This document shows positions 27,087-36,216 of a DNA stretch of 64,000 nucleotides, in pieces. A program made the position numbers and the translations under genes. The notes under the pieces were generated by a model. That model saw only the letters and a program-made list of their open reading frames with translations. It searched no databases and was not told where the DNA came from. Source of the stretch: Pseudoneobacillus rhizosphaerae (GTDB lineage: Bacteria > Bacillota > Bacilli > Bacillales > Cytobacillaceae); contig NZ_CAKJTG010000009.1 in assembly GCF_917563885.1 (NCBI RefSeq), forward strand, positions 124,001-188,000, read 5' to 3'. Each line of letters begins with the position of its first letter. The stretch's first letter is position 1.

Positions 27087-27671
27087 TCAGTTCCTATGCT
27101 GATCAATTAGTTGTTTTATAGCATTCATAATATGATCCGTCGTTTCTTCAGCTGAAGCTTTTGAACTGCGTAGCTCATCTAATTCAATAGGCTTACCATA
27201 AACCACTGTTAATGTTCTGAACGGTTTGTATGGTCCGATTATTGCACACGGGACGACTTTTGCATCAGTACGTAATGCAAAAAATCCAGCCCCAGCTAAT
27301 CCCTTTTTTAATTCACCATCCTTGCTTCTAGTTCCTTCGGGAAAAAGCCCTAAAACTTTACCATCTTTTAAAACATTTAAACCTTTTCTCAATGCCTCAC
27401 GATCACTCATTCCCCTTTTTACAGGAAATGCATTTAAATGAGGTACTAATTTACCTAATAAAGGTACTGAAAATAATTCTTCTTTAGCCATAAAATATAC
27501 TGGTCTATTTGCAGTAATACCTACAACTGGAGGGTCAAGATTATCAATATGATTGGAGCAAAGCAGAACCCCACCTTCTTTCGGAAAGTGCTCAAGACCA
27601 ATAATCTTAATTCTATAAAAGGGCTTTAACACACCAGCAACTACAGATCTGACAAATGTATATGTATTCAT
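27087..27671 (-). CDS. plsC: 1-acyl-sn-glycerol-3-phosphate acyltransferase
   Basis: Adds the second acyl chain in phosphatidic acid synthesis. The 194-residue protein has the acyltransferase motifs NHIDNLDP (His and Asp pair) near residue 41, [13 protein letters not shown] and [10 protein letters not shown] near 115. The N-terminus is mildly hydrophobic, consistent with a membrane-associated enzyme. Its ATG overlaps the cmk stop by four bases (ATGA), so translation is coupled. This cmk-plsC-S1 order is common in Bacillus and related genera. Confidence 0.93.
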   Translation of the reverse strand: MNTYTFVRSVVAGVLKPFYRIKIIGLEHFPKEGGVLLCSNHIDNLDPPVVGITANRPVYFMAKEELFSVPLLGKLVPHLNAFPVKRGMSDREALRKGLNVLKDGKVLGLFPEGTRSKDGELKKGLAGAGFFALRTDAKVVPCAIIGPYKPFRTLTVVYGKPIELDELRSSKASAEETTDHIMNAIKQLIDQHRN

Positions 27672-28348
27672 AATGTTGCTATCCTTTCTACAGCCAAGTC
27701 AACAATCCTAGCTACAACATCTTGGATGGATAAAGAAGTAGTATCAATCTCGATTGCATCTTTAGCCTTACGTAAAGGGGCAACTTCTCTTTCCGAATCA
27801 ATTTTGTCTCGAGTAGAAATCTCTTCCTTTAATTTTTCAAGATCAGAAGGATAACCTTTTTGGATATTTTCATGATGTCTCCTCTGCGCTCTTTCTTCTA
27901 CACTTGCAAGAAGGAATACTTTAACTTCTGCATCCGGTAATACAAAAGTACCTATATCTCGCCCATCCATAACTACACCACCGTTAACAGCAAACTCTTG
28001 CTGTCGCTTTACCATTTCTGCTCTAATTAGTCTATGTTTTGCAACGATTGAAACATAATTTGTAACTTCGGATGATCGAATTTCATTCGTCACATTCTCT
28101 CCATCTAAAAAAACTAATTGTCCGTTATCACCTGGAAACAGTTCAATTTTGGTATTTTCAAGTAATTTAAAAAGGACATCTTCATCCTCTAAGTCTATAT
28201 TTGCTTTTTGAGCCTTATAGGTAATTGCCCGGTACATTGCACCCGTATCTATATATATATATGAAAAATTTTCTGCTACGATTTTAGCAACAGTGCTTTT
28301 ACCAGCCGCTGCTGGACCATCGATAGCAATTGAGATGTTTTTTGTCAT
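27668..28348 (-). CDS. cmk: Cytidylate kinase
   Basis: Phosphorylates CMP and dCMP with ATP. The 226-residue protein begins with the P-loop [12 protein letters not shown]; further motifs are [20 protein letters not shown] and [10 protein letters not shown] in the lid region. ATG 28348 follows AGGAGGAAAT; the frame is open six codons upstream. plsC follows with a four-base overlap. The length and motifs are normal. Confidence 0.97.
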   Translation of the reverse strand: MTKNISIAIDGPAAAGKSTVAKIVAENFSYIYIDTGAMYRAITYKAQKANIDLEDEDVLFKLLENTKIELFPGDNGQLVFLDGENVTNEIRSSEVTNYVSIVAKHRLIRAEMVKRQQEFAVNGGVVMDGRDIGTFVLPDAEVKVFLLASVEERAQRRHHENIQKGYPSDLEKLKEEISTRDKIDSEREVAPLRKAKDAIEIDTTSLSIQDVVARIVDLAVERIATL

Positions 28349-28473
28349 ATTTCCTCCTAAAATCAAACCAATGAGATTATTTTATATCCTTATTTTATCA
28401 TATATTGCAAAAATCTCTCTTTGATTTTATCTTTTTTTGTACAGAAGAAAAACTAAATCAGGAAAATAGAAAA

Positions 28474-28494
28474 AAGTAGGTATATTTACCTACT
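28474..28494 (-). terminator. Terminator overlapping the ypfB stop
   Basis: AGTAGGT/ACCTACT stem with a 6-base loop that contains the ypfB stop codon, followed on the minus strand by TTTTTTC. Confidence 0.75.
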
Positions 28495-28662
28495 CAACGT
28501 TTCTAGTACATCAGTATATTGATTATTATTTACACCCTCATATTGAGTTATTTCTTTTAACTCAGGAAAGACGTTTAAGTTATGAAACAGAATCTGTGCT
28601 ACGATTAGAAATACAAATTGGACGATAATTAATTTAATTAAAATTCGTTCAATACTTTTCAT
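28486..28662 (-). CDS. ypfB: Small membrane protein YpfB (DUF5359)
   Basis: Gene of 58 codons. The translation starts MKSIERILIKLIIVQFVFL and continues through one membrane helix (about 8-28) into a short polar tail with ITQYEGVNNN. This matches the DUF5359 family, YpfB of B. subtilis, in sequence and place (next to cmk). The ATG follows TGGAGTGG. Function is unknown. In B. subtilis the PilZ-domain gene ypfA lies between ypfB and ypeB, but no such gene exists here. Confidence 0.8.
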   Translation of the reverse strand: MKSIERILIKLIIVQFVFLIVAQILFHNLNVFPELKEITQYEGVNNNQYTDVLETLSR

Positions 28663-28730
28663 GTAACCACTCCAACATAATATTCAATAATAGTATAGGG
28701 AAATTTTACTTTTATTAAACTAATAGTGAA

Positions 28731-28761
28731 TAAAAAGGAAAAGCAAATTCTGCTTTTCCTT
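28731..28761 (-). terminator. Terminator of sleB-ypeB
   Basis: AAGGAAAAGCA/TGCTTTTCCTT stem with a 5-base loop and TTTATT tail on the minus strand. It overlaps the last bases of the ypeB stop region. Confidence 0.85.
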
Positions 28762-30106
28762 AAAGTACATCTTCATAGATGGGCTCTGCATTATGAAGTT
28801 TATCCACTTTTTCTTCAAATCCAGATTCAGCATTGATATATATTCGATAAGTATCATCATTCATCGTACCTAAAAATTCATGACATAGAACCTCTTCATT
28901 TAAATCATTCAGAACAACAGCCAATCCGTGTTGTTGAACGGTTAAATTGGGACTAATTTTAGTCCGAGCTTCTTCCTCGGTTATCTTAGGCTCTGGTATT
29001 TCCCTTGTCCGGTTTGACCGTAGATAGTCATTTGCTGCAATACCAATAATATTTCCATTATCTAATGCTACTTTGACTTTAATGGAATCAGGATAAATTC
29101 TAACATCATCTAATTTACTTACAAATGTAAATACTCCAATATGGTCATATTGTGAACTCTCAAATAAGTCTAAATCCTTAAAGCCATTATCTGATAAAAA
29201 GCCGATTGCTTTTTTAGAAGCTTCATTTAAACTTATTTTTTGGTTTTTAATATCTCTAGATAATAGATACCATATTGGATATCCACCTTTTTTAGTAATA
29301 TCCATGTTCGCTTCTGTTCTTGATTCCTTATCAAGAATAGAAACGCTATAAAAGCCATAATTCGATCCCTTCCCATTTTCGACAACTCTAACTTCATCAT
29401 CTGCCTTAAGTCCTGAGTACTTTTGGGCAATTTTTATAGCTTCCTTTTTAGAAATAGTTGGACCATTTAAATTTTCAAAGTTTTCATCTTTTTCTTGCAT
29501 GTTTGCAAATGCCGGCCCAAAATTCACCTCATCATATTCAGAAACCGTCTTTTCAACTGTTTTAAAACCGTCAATAACCGTGTTATCACCCGGTTCATTT
29601 GTAGATAAAGCTAATTCTACATCCATCCAACGCAGATTATTCTTAATGACAAGGTGCTGAACCTCACGTAATTCTTTCTGAATTTCGGCTGATTGTTTAT
29701 AAAGCGTTTGCAAATGCTTGTATTCTTTATCGGATAAAGGTTCCTTCTCGAGATCTCTTACTGCCGTTCGATAACTAAAATCACCGATTTGAGCTAAAAA
29801 TTCTTCTGTTTTATTAAATGGTAATAATGTAAGTGGTAATTGTCCCACATCGCTATGTGCTTGAGATGTAATTCTCCAAACATCCGCTAAAGCTGGAGAT
29901 AGTGACTTTTTAGAATTCATCGCTAACGTTGTTCCAATTTTATCGTTTAGTAAATCTACTTGAAAGGTTAAATCATGGAACGCTCTTTGGTAATTATTTT
30001 CTGCATTTATTAAAACAGCATTCTTTTCCCGGTGTTCCTGGTATCCCCAAATAGCAGTTCCTGCTACCCCTAGAGATAATACGCCAATTAAAATGCCTCT
30101 AATCAA
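28760..30106 (-). CDS. ypeB: Germination protein YpeB
   Basis: Partner required for SleB to be placed and kept stable in the spore inner membrane and cortex. The 448-residue protein has one N-terminal membrane helix (ILIGVLSLGVAGTAIWGY) and a coiled helical region to about 190. Three PepSY-like repeats then follow, with segments such as KKEAIKIAQKYSG and TEEEARTKISPNLTV. It starts at TTG behind GGGGGAAAG. sleB ends 15 bases upstream; the pair is an operon, as in all Bacillus. Confidence 0.95.
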   Translation of the reverse strand: MIRGILIGVLSLGVAGTAIWGYQEHREKNAVLINAENNYQRAFHDLTFQVDLLNDKIGTTLAMNSKKSLSPALADVWRITSQAHSDVGQLPLTLLPFNKTEEFLAQIGDFSYRTAVRDLEKEPLSDKEYKHLQTLYKQSAEIQKELREVQHLVIKNNLRWMDVELALSTNEPGDNTVIDGFKTVEKTVSEYDEVNFGPAFANMQEKDENFENLNGPTISKKEAIKIAQKYSGLKADDEVRVVENGKGSNYGFYSVSILDKESRTEANMDITKKGGYPIWYLLSRDIKNQKISLNEASKKAIGFLSDNGFKDLDLFESSQYDHIGVFTFVSKLDDVRIYPDSIKVKVALDNGNIIGIAANDYLRSNRTREIPEPKITEEEARTKISPNLTVQQHGLAVVLNDLNEEVLCHEFLGTMNDDTYRIYINAESGFEEKVDKLHNAEPIYEDVL

Positions 30107-30121
30107 TCTCTTTCCCCCCTT

Positions 30122-30970
30122 TTATTTACAGAATATGTGTTTGCCAATTCGTTTAATTTGAGGTCTTCCCCAAATCCAACCACTCGTTGCGGTATCTGGG
30201 TTGAAATAGTAAATTGCATTACCTGTTGGATCCCAGCCATTAATAGCATCTAGGACTGCTTTTTTTGCTGACTCATTAGGTGTTAGCCAAATTTGACCAT
30301 CAGCTACAGCTGTAAATGCCCTTGGTTCAAAAATGACTCCTGAAACCGTATCAGGAAACGATGCACTTTGCACTCGGTTTAATATGACAGCAGCAACAGC
30401 TACTTGACCTGTATAAGGCTCGCCTCTTGACTCACCATAAACAGCATTAGCCATCAATTGGATGTCATTTGCTGAATAGCCACTAGGTACGTTAGCAGCT
30501 GTTGGCTTTTGTGCAGCAGCTGGCTTAGGTTTAGGAGTAGCAATATTCTTGTTTGTTTGATTCGTATTCTTTGCCTGTTTCTCTACAGGAACACCACCAT
30601 AATGGGTGAATTTCTTGCCTTTTTTTATTTGTTCTTTGACGAAACCTTTATTGTATTTTGATGCTTTAACAAGTTTAGCCTTTGTTAAAGTACCAGCTAA
30701 ACCATCGATTGGTAACCCAAATTCATATTGAAAATTTCGTAATGCCCAGTAAGTGCCCCAACCAAAAACGCCATCAATTTTCCCATTATAAAAACCTAAA
30801 TATTGGAGCCTTGATTGTAGTTCAATGACATCATCACCAACAGATCCCTGCTGGATGACTTGGTTAGAAAACGCCTTAACTTTCGTTTGATCTCCACTAC
30901 TTGGTAAAACAAAAAATGCGAGGGAGATAATTGCCAGCCATTTTAATACATGAGAAAACTTCCTTTTCAT
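30122..30970 (-). CDS. sleB: Spore cortex-lytic enzyme SleB
   Basis: Lytic transglycosylase that degrades cortex peptidoglycan during germination. The ATG at 30970 follows GGAGG and gives 282 residues; the longer open frame has no ribosome site. It has a signal peptide (LAIISLAFFVLPSSG) and a peptidoglycan-binding repeat at about 45-100 (VIELQSRLQYLGFYNGKIDG). A variable linker rich in Pro, Ala and Lys leads to the catalytic Hydrolase_2 domain with its conserved glutamate in NAVYGESRGE. A possible sigma-G promoter was not resolved. It is followed by ypeB. Confidence 0.96.
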   Translation of the reverse strand: MKRKFSHVLKWLAIISLAFFVLPSSGDQTKVKAFSNQVIQQGSVGDDVIELQSRLQYLGFYNGKIDGVFGWGTYWALRNFQYEFGLPIDGLAGTLTKAKLVKASKYNKGFVKEQIKKGKKFTHYGGVPVEKQAKNTNQTNKNIATPKPKPAAAQKPTAANVPSGYSANDIQLMANAVYGESRGEPYTGQVAVAAVILNRVQSASFPDTVSGVIFEPRAFTAVADGQIWLTPNESAKKAVLDAINGWDPTGNAIYYFNPDTATSGWIWGRPQIKRIGKHIFCK

Positions 30971-31091
30971 GGAACTAGACCTCCATATATAATATGAATT
31001 TACATTAACCCTATTTTTTGTAGTTATTGGGATTTTATTCATTAAGAGTCGAAGTAGTGGAATTAACTTTTTGACTAAAGCTATCAAAAAA

Positions 31092-31132
31092 AATAAAAAA
31101 ACTCTTCACCTCAATTGTTAAAAGGGAAGAGT
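31092..31132 (-). terminator. Terminator overlapping the prsW 3' end
   Basis: ACTCTTC/GAAGAGT stem (31101-31107 and 31126-31132) followed by TTTTTT. The upstream arm encodes the last codons of prsW. Confidence 0.8.
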
Positions 31133-31807
31133 GTTATTGATTTTGAGTTTGTTTTCTAGATGCTTCGTTGATAATATCCGTGCTTTCTTTACTTTCCTTA
31201 AGCCTAGCCACCAAAGAAAAATCATAAATGGGACTATATATTGAATCCAGTTTGTTTGAGAAAGTAAAATAAAATCGTAGGTACCATGAAGTACAAAAGG
31301 GACAAACAAGGATAAAAATATCCATTTTTTATTTTTTACGATTGAAAATTTACCTTTACCTAAATAAAATCCCATAATGACTCCAAACAATGCATGGCTC
31401 GATACAGGGAGTAACGCTCTACCGATGGCATGCTCAAAGCCATTCCCAATTAAATAAAATATATTTTCAACCGTTGCAAATCCTAAAGATACAGCGGCAC
31501 CATAAACAATTCCATCATACGGTTCATCAAAGGAAAGATGCTTATAAACTGTATAAAACAGAATAAACCATTTAAAAAATTCTTCAAGTAAACTTGCGGA
31601 AACAAAGGCATTCAACCAGTTTGCGTGAAAAACCATTTCCGTTTCAAAGACATATTGAATAAACATCAGAGGGAATACTAGAAGTGCACCAAAAATAAAA
31701 GTCTTAAAAACAAAGGATATCGGTTCCATTTCATAATCATCTTTTAAGTAAAAATAGCTTAATAATGCTAGACCAGGTGCAACCCCAGCAGACAATATCG
31801 CTAACAT
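31118..31807 (-). CDS. prsW: Intramembrane protease PrsW
   Basis: Membrane-embedded metalloprotease that makes site-1 cuts in anti-sigma factors such as RsiW. The 229-residue protein is strongly hydrophobic, with about eight helices. Catalytic residues match B. subtilis: Glu75-Glu76 in LLEEFFKW, His138 in VSSHALFG and His174 in LHGTYDF. The ATG follows AGAGGAT. It is the last gene of the minus-strand group before ansA, which is divergent. The terminator hairpin is inside its 3' end. Confidence 0.94.
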   Translation of the reverse strand: MLAILSAGVAPGLALLSYFYLKDDYEMEPISFVFKTFIFGALLVFPLMFIQYVFETEMVFHANWLNAFVSASLLEEFFKWFILFYTVYKHLSFDEPYDGIVYGAAVSLGFATVENIFYLIGNGFEHAIGRALLPVSSHALFGVIMGFYLGKGKFSIVKNKKWIFLSLFVPFVLHGTYDFILLSQTNWIQYIVPFMIFLWWLGLRKVKKARILSTKHLENKLKINNTLPF

Positions 31808-31850
31808 GGCGAAATCCTCTTTTCAATCGGTTTTCTTAATCGTATCATGT

Positions 31851-31856
31851 TATAGT
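31851..31856 (+). promoter_or_regulatory. Possible promoter of ansA
   Basis: An extended -10 element, TG-T-TATAGT, ends at 31856 with no clear -35. It would start an mRNA about 43 bases before ansA. Confidence 0.4.
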
Positions 31857-31905
31857 AAGATTGAAAATGCTGTTTATGCGAATATAGGTTTTATGGAGGA
31901 AATAT

Positions 31906-32880
31906 ATGCAGAAAAAAATCTTGATCATTCACACTGGCGGAACTATATCCATGAGCGAGGATGCAGCTACAGGGGCAGTTAAACCTGGGAAACATAATCC
32001 AATAACTGATAATACTAATGTATTGAATAATCTAGCGAATATTATAGTTGAGGAGCCGTTTAATTTACCTTCACCTCACATTACAACTAAAGAAATGCTT
32101 ACTATAAAAAACATGATTGAACATCACTATCAAAACAATCAAATTGAAGGTGTTGTCATTACACATGGCACAGATACATTAGAAGAAACGGCATATTTTT
32201 TAGACCTAGCTATACCAATCAACATTCCAATTATTGTGACAGGGGCAATGCGCTCTAGTAATGAGATAGGTTCAGACGGACTATATAATTTAATTGAGTC
32301 CGTTAGAGTATCCATTAATGATGCTGCCATAGGAAAAGGCGTTTTAGTTGTATTAAATGATGAAATTCACACTGCAAAGAATGTAACAAAAACCCATACC
32401 AGCAATATATCAACGTTCCAGAGTCCCCAATATGGTCCAATCGGAATCATTACAAAAAGGGGAATTGTTTTTCATCATACACCAACGAGTAGAGAATGTT
32501 ACAATATTGAGAGCATTTCAAAAAACGTGATTCTTTTGAAGGCATATGCTGGGATGGATTCGACCTTCTTAACTGCAATAAATGACTTAGGTTATGATGG
32601 TGTAGTAATTGAAGCACTTGGCCAAGGAAATTTACCTCCTAGAGCAGTTGATGGTGTAAAACTATTAGTTGATAATAAGATTCCTGTTGTGCTAGTATCT
32701 CGTTGTTTTAATGGAATTGTTCAAGATATTTATGGGTATGAAGGCGGAGGAAAGCAGTTAAAGGATTTGGGAGTAATTTTCTCAAATGGACTAAATGGTC
32801 AAAAAGCAAGATTAAAGCTTTTAATTGCCTTATCTTACACGAACGATATGAAAGAAGTAGAAAATATTTTTCAGCATTAA
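31906..32880 (+). CDS. ansA: L-asparaginase
   Basis: Hydrolyses asparagine to aspartate and ammonia. The 324-residue protein has both catalytic threonines: the first in HTGGTISM near residue 12 and the second in THGTDTLEETAYFLDL near 88. It has no signal peptide, so it is cytoplasmic. It starts at ATG with GGAGG seven bases upstream. It stands alone on the plus strand between prsW and ypdA, with its own terminator. Its neighbour gudB also handles nitrogen from amino acids, but they are not in one operon. Confidence 0.94.
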   Translation: MQKKILIIHTGGTISMSEDAATGAVKPGKHNPITDNTNVLNNLANIIVEEPFNLPSPHITTKEMLTIKNMIEHHYQNNQIEGVVITHGTDTLEETAYFLDLAIPINIPIIVTGAMRSSNEIGSDGLYNLIESVRVSINDAAIGKGVLVVLNDEIHTAKNVTKTHTSNISTFQSPQYGPIGIITKRGIVFHHTPTSRECYNIESISKNVILLKAYAGMDSTFLTAINDLGYDGVVIEALGQGNLPPRAVDGVKLLVDNKIPVVLVSRCFNGIVQDIYGYEGGGKQLKDLGVIFSNGLNGQKARLKLLIALSYTNDMKEVENIFQH

Positions 32881-32910
32881 AATCAGGGAGACTATCCCTG
32901 ATTTTTTTCC
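32881..32910. terminator. Terminator between ansA and ypdA
   Basis: AATCAGGG/CCCTGATT stem with a 7-base loop and seven T on the plus strand. On the minus strand the hairpin covers the last codons of ypdA and has an A/T-rich flank, so it may serve both convergent genes. Confidence 0.85.
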
Positions 32911-33866
32911 TCTTTTAATATAGCTTGTGCTATTAATCCTCCATGAAATCGACCATTTTCAATAAAGATTTCATTTGCGTTATTTCCAGCTGCTATAACA
33001 CCTGCAATAAAAATACCTTTTATGTTCGTTTCCATTGTTTCATTGTCAAACATTGGTCTACCTGAGGCTTCGTCGATTTGAACACCCATCTTCTTAAGAA
33101 AGTGGTGATCTGGATGATATCCAATCATAGCAAATACATAATCATTCTTTACGCTTCTTACTTTGCCATCTTTTACAAAAATTACTTCTTCGTTTGTAAT
33201 TTCCTTTAGATGTGCATTAAATTCCATTTTGACTATATCATTGCGAATTAAGGCATCAAATTCGGGCAAGATCCATGGCTTTATACTTGGTGAATATGTT
33301 TCTCCACGATAAAGCACAGTTACACGTGCACCTGCTTTTACCAGCTCAAGTGTTGCATCCACACTTGAATTTTTCCCACCAATGACACAAACGTCTAAAT
33401 TATGATAAGGATGGGCCTCTTTGAAATAATGTGAAACCTTTGGAAGATTCTCCCCAGGTATATTCAGATAATTCGGATTATCATAATAACCTGTTGCAAT
33501 GATAACGTACTTTGCACGATATTGTCTTTTATCTGTATTGACAAAAAAACAATCATCCTCATTAGTTACTCCTAATACCGTTTCGAATGGATGTATTCTT
33601 AGCTGCTTTCGCTTCGCAACCTCGCGATAATAGACTAAAGCCTGGCTCCGTCTCGGCTTGTAATCTTCAGTCATAAAAGGGATATCCCCAATTTCTAATT
33701 TTTCACTGGTACTAAAAAAGGTCTGATGCGTTGGGTAACGGTAGATTGCATTGACGATATTTCCTTTTTCAATTATTAACGGATTTTTACCAATCTCTTT
33801 TAACGCAATCGCAGCAGCCAAACCACATGGTCCTCCACCAACAATAATTATATCCTCCATTTTCAT
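32892..33866 (-). CDS. ypdA: Bacillithiol disulfide reductase YpdA
   Basis: FAD/NADPH-dependent enzyme that regenerates reduced bacillithiol. The 324-residue protein has the FAD motif IVGGGPCGLAAA with the conserved Cys14, the second nucleotide-binding motif CVIGGKNSSVDA near 160, and GVIAAGNNANEIFIENGR at the C-terminus. The best-spaced start may be the ATG at 33860, which trims two residues; ATG 33866 is only three bases from AAGGAG. It lies downstream of the gudB terminator and is therefore transcribed alone. Confidence 0.94.
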   Translation of the reverse strand: MKMEDIIIVGGGPCGLAAAIALKEIGKNPLIIEKGNIVNAIYRYPTHQTFFSTSEKLEIGDIPFMTEDYKPRRSQALVYYREVAKRKQLRIHPFETVLGVTNEDDCFFVNTDKRQYRAKYVIIATGYYDNPNYLNIPGENLPKVSHYFKEAHPYHNLDVCVIGGKNSSVDATLELVKAGARVTVLYRGETYSPSIKPWILPEFDALIRNDIVKMEFNAHLKEITNEEVIFVKDGKVRSVKNDYVFAMIGYHPDHHFLKKMGVQIDEASGRPMFDNETMETNIKGIFIAGVIAAGNNANEIFIENGRFHGGLIAQAILKEEKNQG

Positions 33867-33879
33867 CTACTCCTTTTCA

Positions 33880-33910
33880 AAAAAAATCTCCTATCTTATG
33901 ATAGGAGATT
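33880..33910 (-). terminator. Terminator of gudB
   Basis: Perfect 11-bp stem AATCTCCTATC/GATAGGAGATT with a 4-base loop and a T-run on the minus strand. Confidence 0.93.
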
Positions 33911-33955
33911 TAATACCATATATCAATTTATTAAGTCATATTTCATAGCTTAGTT

Positions 33956-35233
33956 TTAAATCCAACCTCTATATCTACTAGCTTCTGCCATTTTTCTAAC
34001 TCCAACCATATATGCAGCTAATCTCATATCTACTCGGCGGGATTGGGCTGTATCATAAATATTATTAAATGATCTTATCATAACTTTTTCAAGTTTTTCC
34101 TCGACCTCTTGTTCGCTCCAGTAATAACCTTGGTTATTTTGAACCCATTCGAAATAAGAAACCGTTACTCCACCTGCCGAAGCTAAAACATCAGGAACAA
34201 GAAGAATTCCGCGATCTGTTAAAATTTGGGTAGCTTCTAGAGTAGTTGGGCCATTTGCAGCTTCTACCACAATGGTTGCGCGAATATTATGTGCATTTTC
34301 CTCTGTAATCTGATTTTCAATTGCAGCCGGCACTAAAATATCACAATCTAATTCAAGCAATTCTTTATTGGTAATGGTATTATCAAATAATTTTGTAACC
34401 GTTCCAAAACTATCTCTACGATCCAGTAAATAGTCTATATCAAGTCCATTAGGATCATAAAGAGCACCATATGCATCAGATATTCCAACCACTTTTGCAC
34501 CTGCATCGTGCATGAATTTGGAAAGGTAGCTTCCTGCATTACCAAATCCTTGAACAACAACGCGTGCACCTTCTAATTGAATACCCTTCTTTTTAGCAGC
34601 TTCGTAGATACAAATGGTTACACCCTTAGCTGTAGCAGATTCACGACCATGAGATCCACCTAATACAAGCGGTTTACCTGTAATAAATCCTGGCGAATTA
34701 AATTCATCAATTCGACTGTATTCATCCATCATCCAAGCCATAATTTGGGAATTTGTAAATACATCTGGGGCCGGGATATCTTTTGTAGGACCAACAATTT
34801 GACTAATGGCTCTTACATAGCCTCTACTCAATCTTTCAAGTTCGCGAAAAGACATATCACGTGGATCACAAATGATACCACCTTTTCCCCCACCATATGG
34901 TAAATCAACAATTCCACATTTTAAACTCATCCAAATAGAAAGCGCCTTTACTTCTTTTTCCGTTACACCTGGGTGGAAACGAATTCCTCCCTTAGTAGGA
35001 CCTACAGCATCATTGTGCTGAGCACGGTAGCCAGTAAAGACTTTTACAGACCCATCATCCATTCGTACTGGAATTTTTACAGTCATCATACGAAGAGGCT
35101 CTTTTAAAAGCTCGTACACTTCTTCAGTGTATCCAAGCTTCTCTAAAGCCTTATGAATTACAGTTTGAGTTGACTTTAAAACGTCATGTTTGTCTTCAAT
35201 TTGTTTATTTTCAGCACCCTTATCGGCTACCAT
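33956..35233 (-). CDS. gudB: NAD-specific glutamate dehydrogenase
   Basis: Catabolic enzyme that turns glutamate into 2-oxoglutarate and ammonia. The 425-residue protein has KGGIRFHP near residue 79, the catalytic lysine in [10 protein letters not shown] near 113, the nucleotide site [10 protein letters not shown] near 225 and EAANGPTT near 330. The region [14 protein letters not shown] has a single copy of the nine-base unit that is duplicated in cryptic B. subtilis 168 gudB, so this enzyme should be active. The ATG follows AGGAGG. The leader has a good promoter and a perfect cre site. The gene could equally be named rocG. Confidence 0.95.
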   Translation of the reverse strand: MVADKGAENKQIEDKHDVLKSTQTVIHKALEKLGYTEEVYELLKEPLRMMTVKIPVRMDDGSVKVFTGYRAQHNDAVGPTKGGIRFHPGVTEKEVKALSIWMSLKCGIVDLPYGGGKGGIICDPRDMSFRELERLSRGYVRAISQIVGPTKDIPAPDVFTNSQIMAWMMDEYSRIDEFNSPGFITGKPLVLGGSHGRESATAKGVTICIYEAAKKKGIQLEGARVVVQGFGNAGSYLSKFMHDAGAKVVGISDAYGALYDPNGLDIDYLLDRRDSFGTVTKLFDNTITNKELLELDCDILVPAAIENQITEENAHNIRATIVVEAANGPTTLEATQILTDRGILLVPDVLASAGGVTVSYFEWVQNNQGYYWSEQEVEEKLEKVMIRSFNNIYDTAQSRRVDMRLAAYMVGVRKMAEASRYRGWI

Positions 35234-35285
35234 TTGTAAACCTCCTAAAAAACACTATTACGGTCTTAGTCCGCTTCCATGACAT

Positions 35286-35313
35286 AGTATACACCTTTGT
35301 TTTTTTAATGCAA
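35286..35313 (-). promoter_or_regulatory. Sigma-A promoter of gudB
   Basis: TTGCAT (35308-35313) and TATACT (35286-35291) with 16 bases between. Transcription should start near 35279, about 45 bases before the gene. Confidence 0.7.
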
Positions 35314-35352
35314 GATGAAAAATAAACTTTTCTCCATTTTTTGATTATTTTA

Positions 35353-35366
35353 TGTAAACGCTAACA
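35353..35366. promoter_or_regulatory. Catabolite-responsive element (cre) upstream of gudB
   Basis: TGTAAACGCTAACA fits the CcpA consensus TGWAARCGYTWNCW at every position. It lies about 40 bases upstream of the gudB -35 element and downstream of the mecB terminator, so gudB is its only likely target. Confidence 0.75.
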
Positions 35367-35410
35367 AAATTATTTACATAAACAGTTTTTTATAAAGATT
35401 TGCTGTTCAT

Positions 35411-35435
35411 AAAAACAGAGGTGTTATCCACCTCT
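35411..35435 (-). terminator. Terminator of mecB
   Basis: AGAGGTG/CACCTCT stem with a 5-base loop, then GTTTTT on the minus strand. Confidence 0.85.
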
Positions 35436-35443
35436 ATAAAAAA

Positions 35444-36028
35444 CTATTTAAAAAAATGATTAACTTTCTCTATTGCCTTTGATTCCATTATGACAGTTCC
35501 ATATTCTTGTAGCACATGCGTGCTCACCAATGATGGGGTACCATATTCAGAAAGAATACAATCAATTTTATCGAAGATAATGTTGTGGGAGGAATCAAAA
35601 TATAAGTAGTACTTATTATCCTTTAAGTATAGACTTCCATCTAATACATTTAAAGAAAACAGACGTTTTGACAATTGTATGACATCTTCAAAATCGCCAA
35701 ATTCAAATAAAAATTCATTACACCCTCCTAGCGTAACTTGCATCTCAATAAACCCATCAGATCGGAAGTCTTCTTCTTCTACTTCATCGTCTTCCATCGT
35801 AATAATCATTATCATACCCTGTGTTTGTAAGGAAAAAACCTCAACTGCTACTTGACCACGTATATCAACGCCAAACTCGTCAGAAGCCTCATCCAACATT
35901 TCATGGAACAATTGGTGCCACTTATTTGAGTCCTTCCAAATGTCTTCTTTAGAAATCCCCCGATCAAAAAGATCATCGGAGCTAAGAGAAACTTTAATTT
36001 TATTAATCGTAATTCGCTCTAAGCGCAT
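35444..36028 (-). CDS. mecB: ClpC adaptor protein MecB (YpbH), MecA paralog
   Basis: Adaptor of the MecA family that brings substrates to the ClpCP protease. The start at ATG 36028 follows GCAGGAGG and gives 194 residues, the same length as B. subtilis YpbH. The N-terminal substrate-binding part starts MRLERITINKIKVSLSSDD and is linked through an acidic stretch (EDDEVEEEDF) to the C-terminal ClpC-binding domain. In the family, the paralog YpbH acts on sporulation and competence. It stands alone in transcription. Confidence 0.9.
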   Translation of the reverse strand: MRLERITINKIKVSLSSDDLFDRGISKEDIWKDSNKWHQLFHEMLDEASDEFGVDIRGQVAVEVFSLQTQGMIMIITMEDDEVEEEDFRSDGFIEMQVTLGGCNEFLFEFGDFEDVIQLSKRLFSLNVLDGSLYLKDNKYYLYFDSSHNIIFDKIDCILSEYGTPSLVSTHVLQEYGTVIMESKAIEKVNHFFK

Positions 36029-36216
36029 GTCGATGCCTCCTGCTATGACGTAACTATTCACTGATAGGATTTTTCAATTTGCTTAAAAGAACAACCCATA
36101 AAACTAATGCAGTTTTTAGAAATTGCTCTAGTTAAATCTTATTTACAGTGTATGTTCATCATTGGAGGATGGTGATTTGTCTAAATTTTGTAATCTCACC
36201 TATTGGTTGGTAAATT

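Noticed and set aside
36029-36216. Possible small gene between mecB and ypbG
   Set aside because: No frame over 25 codons with a ribosome site on either strand.
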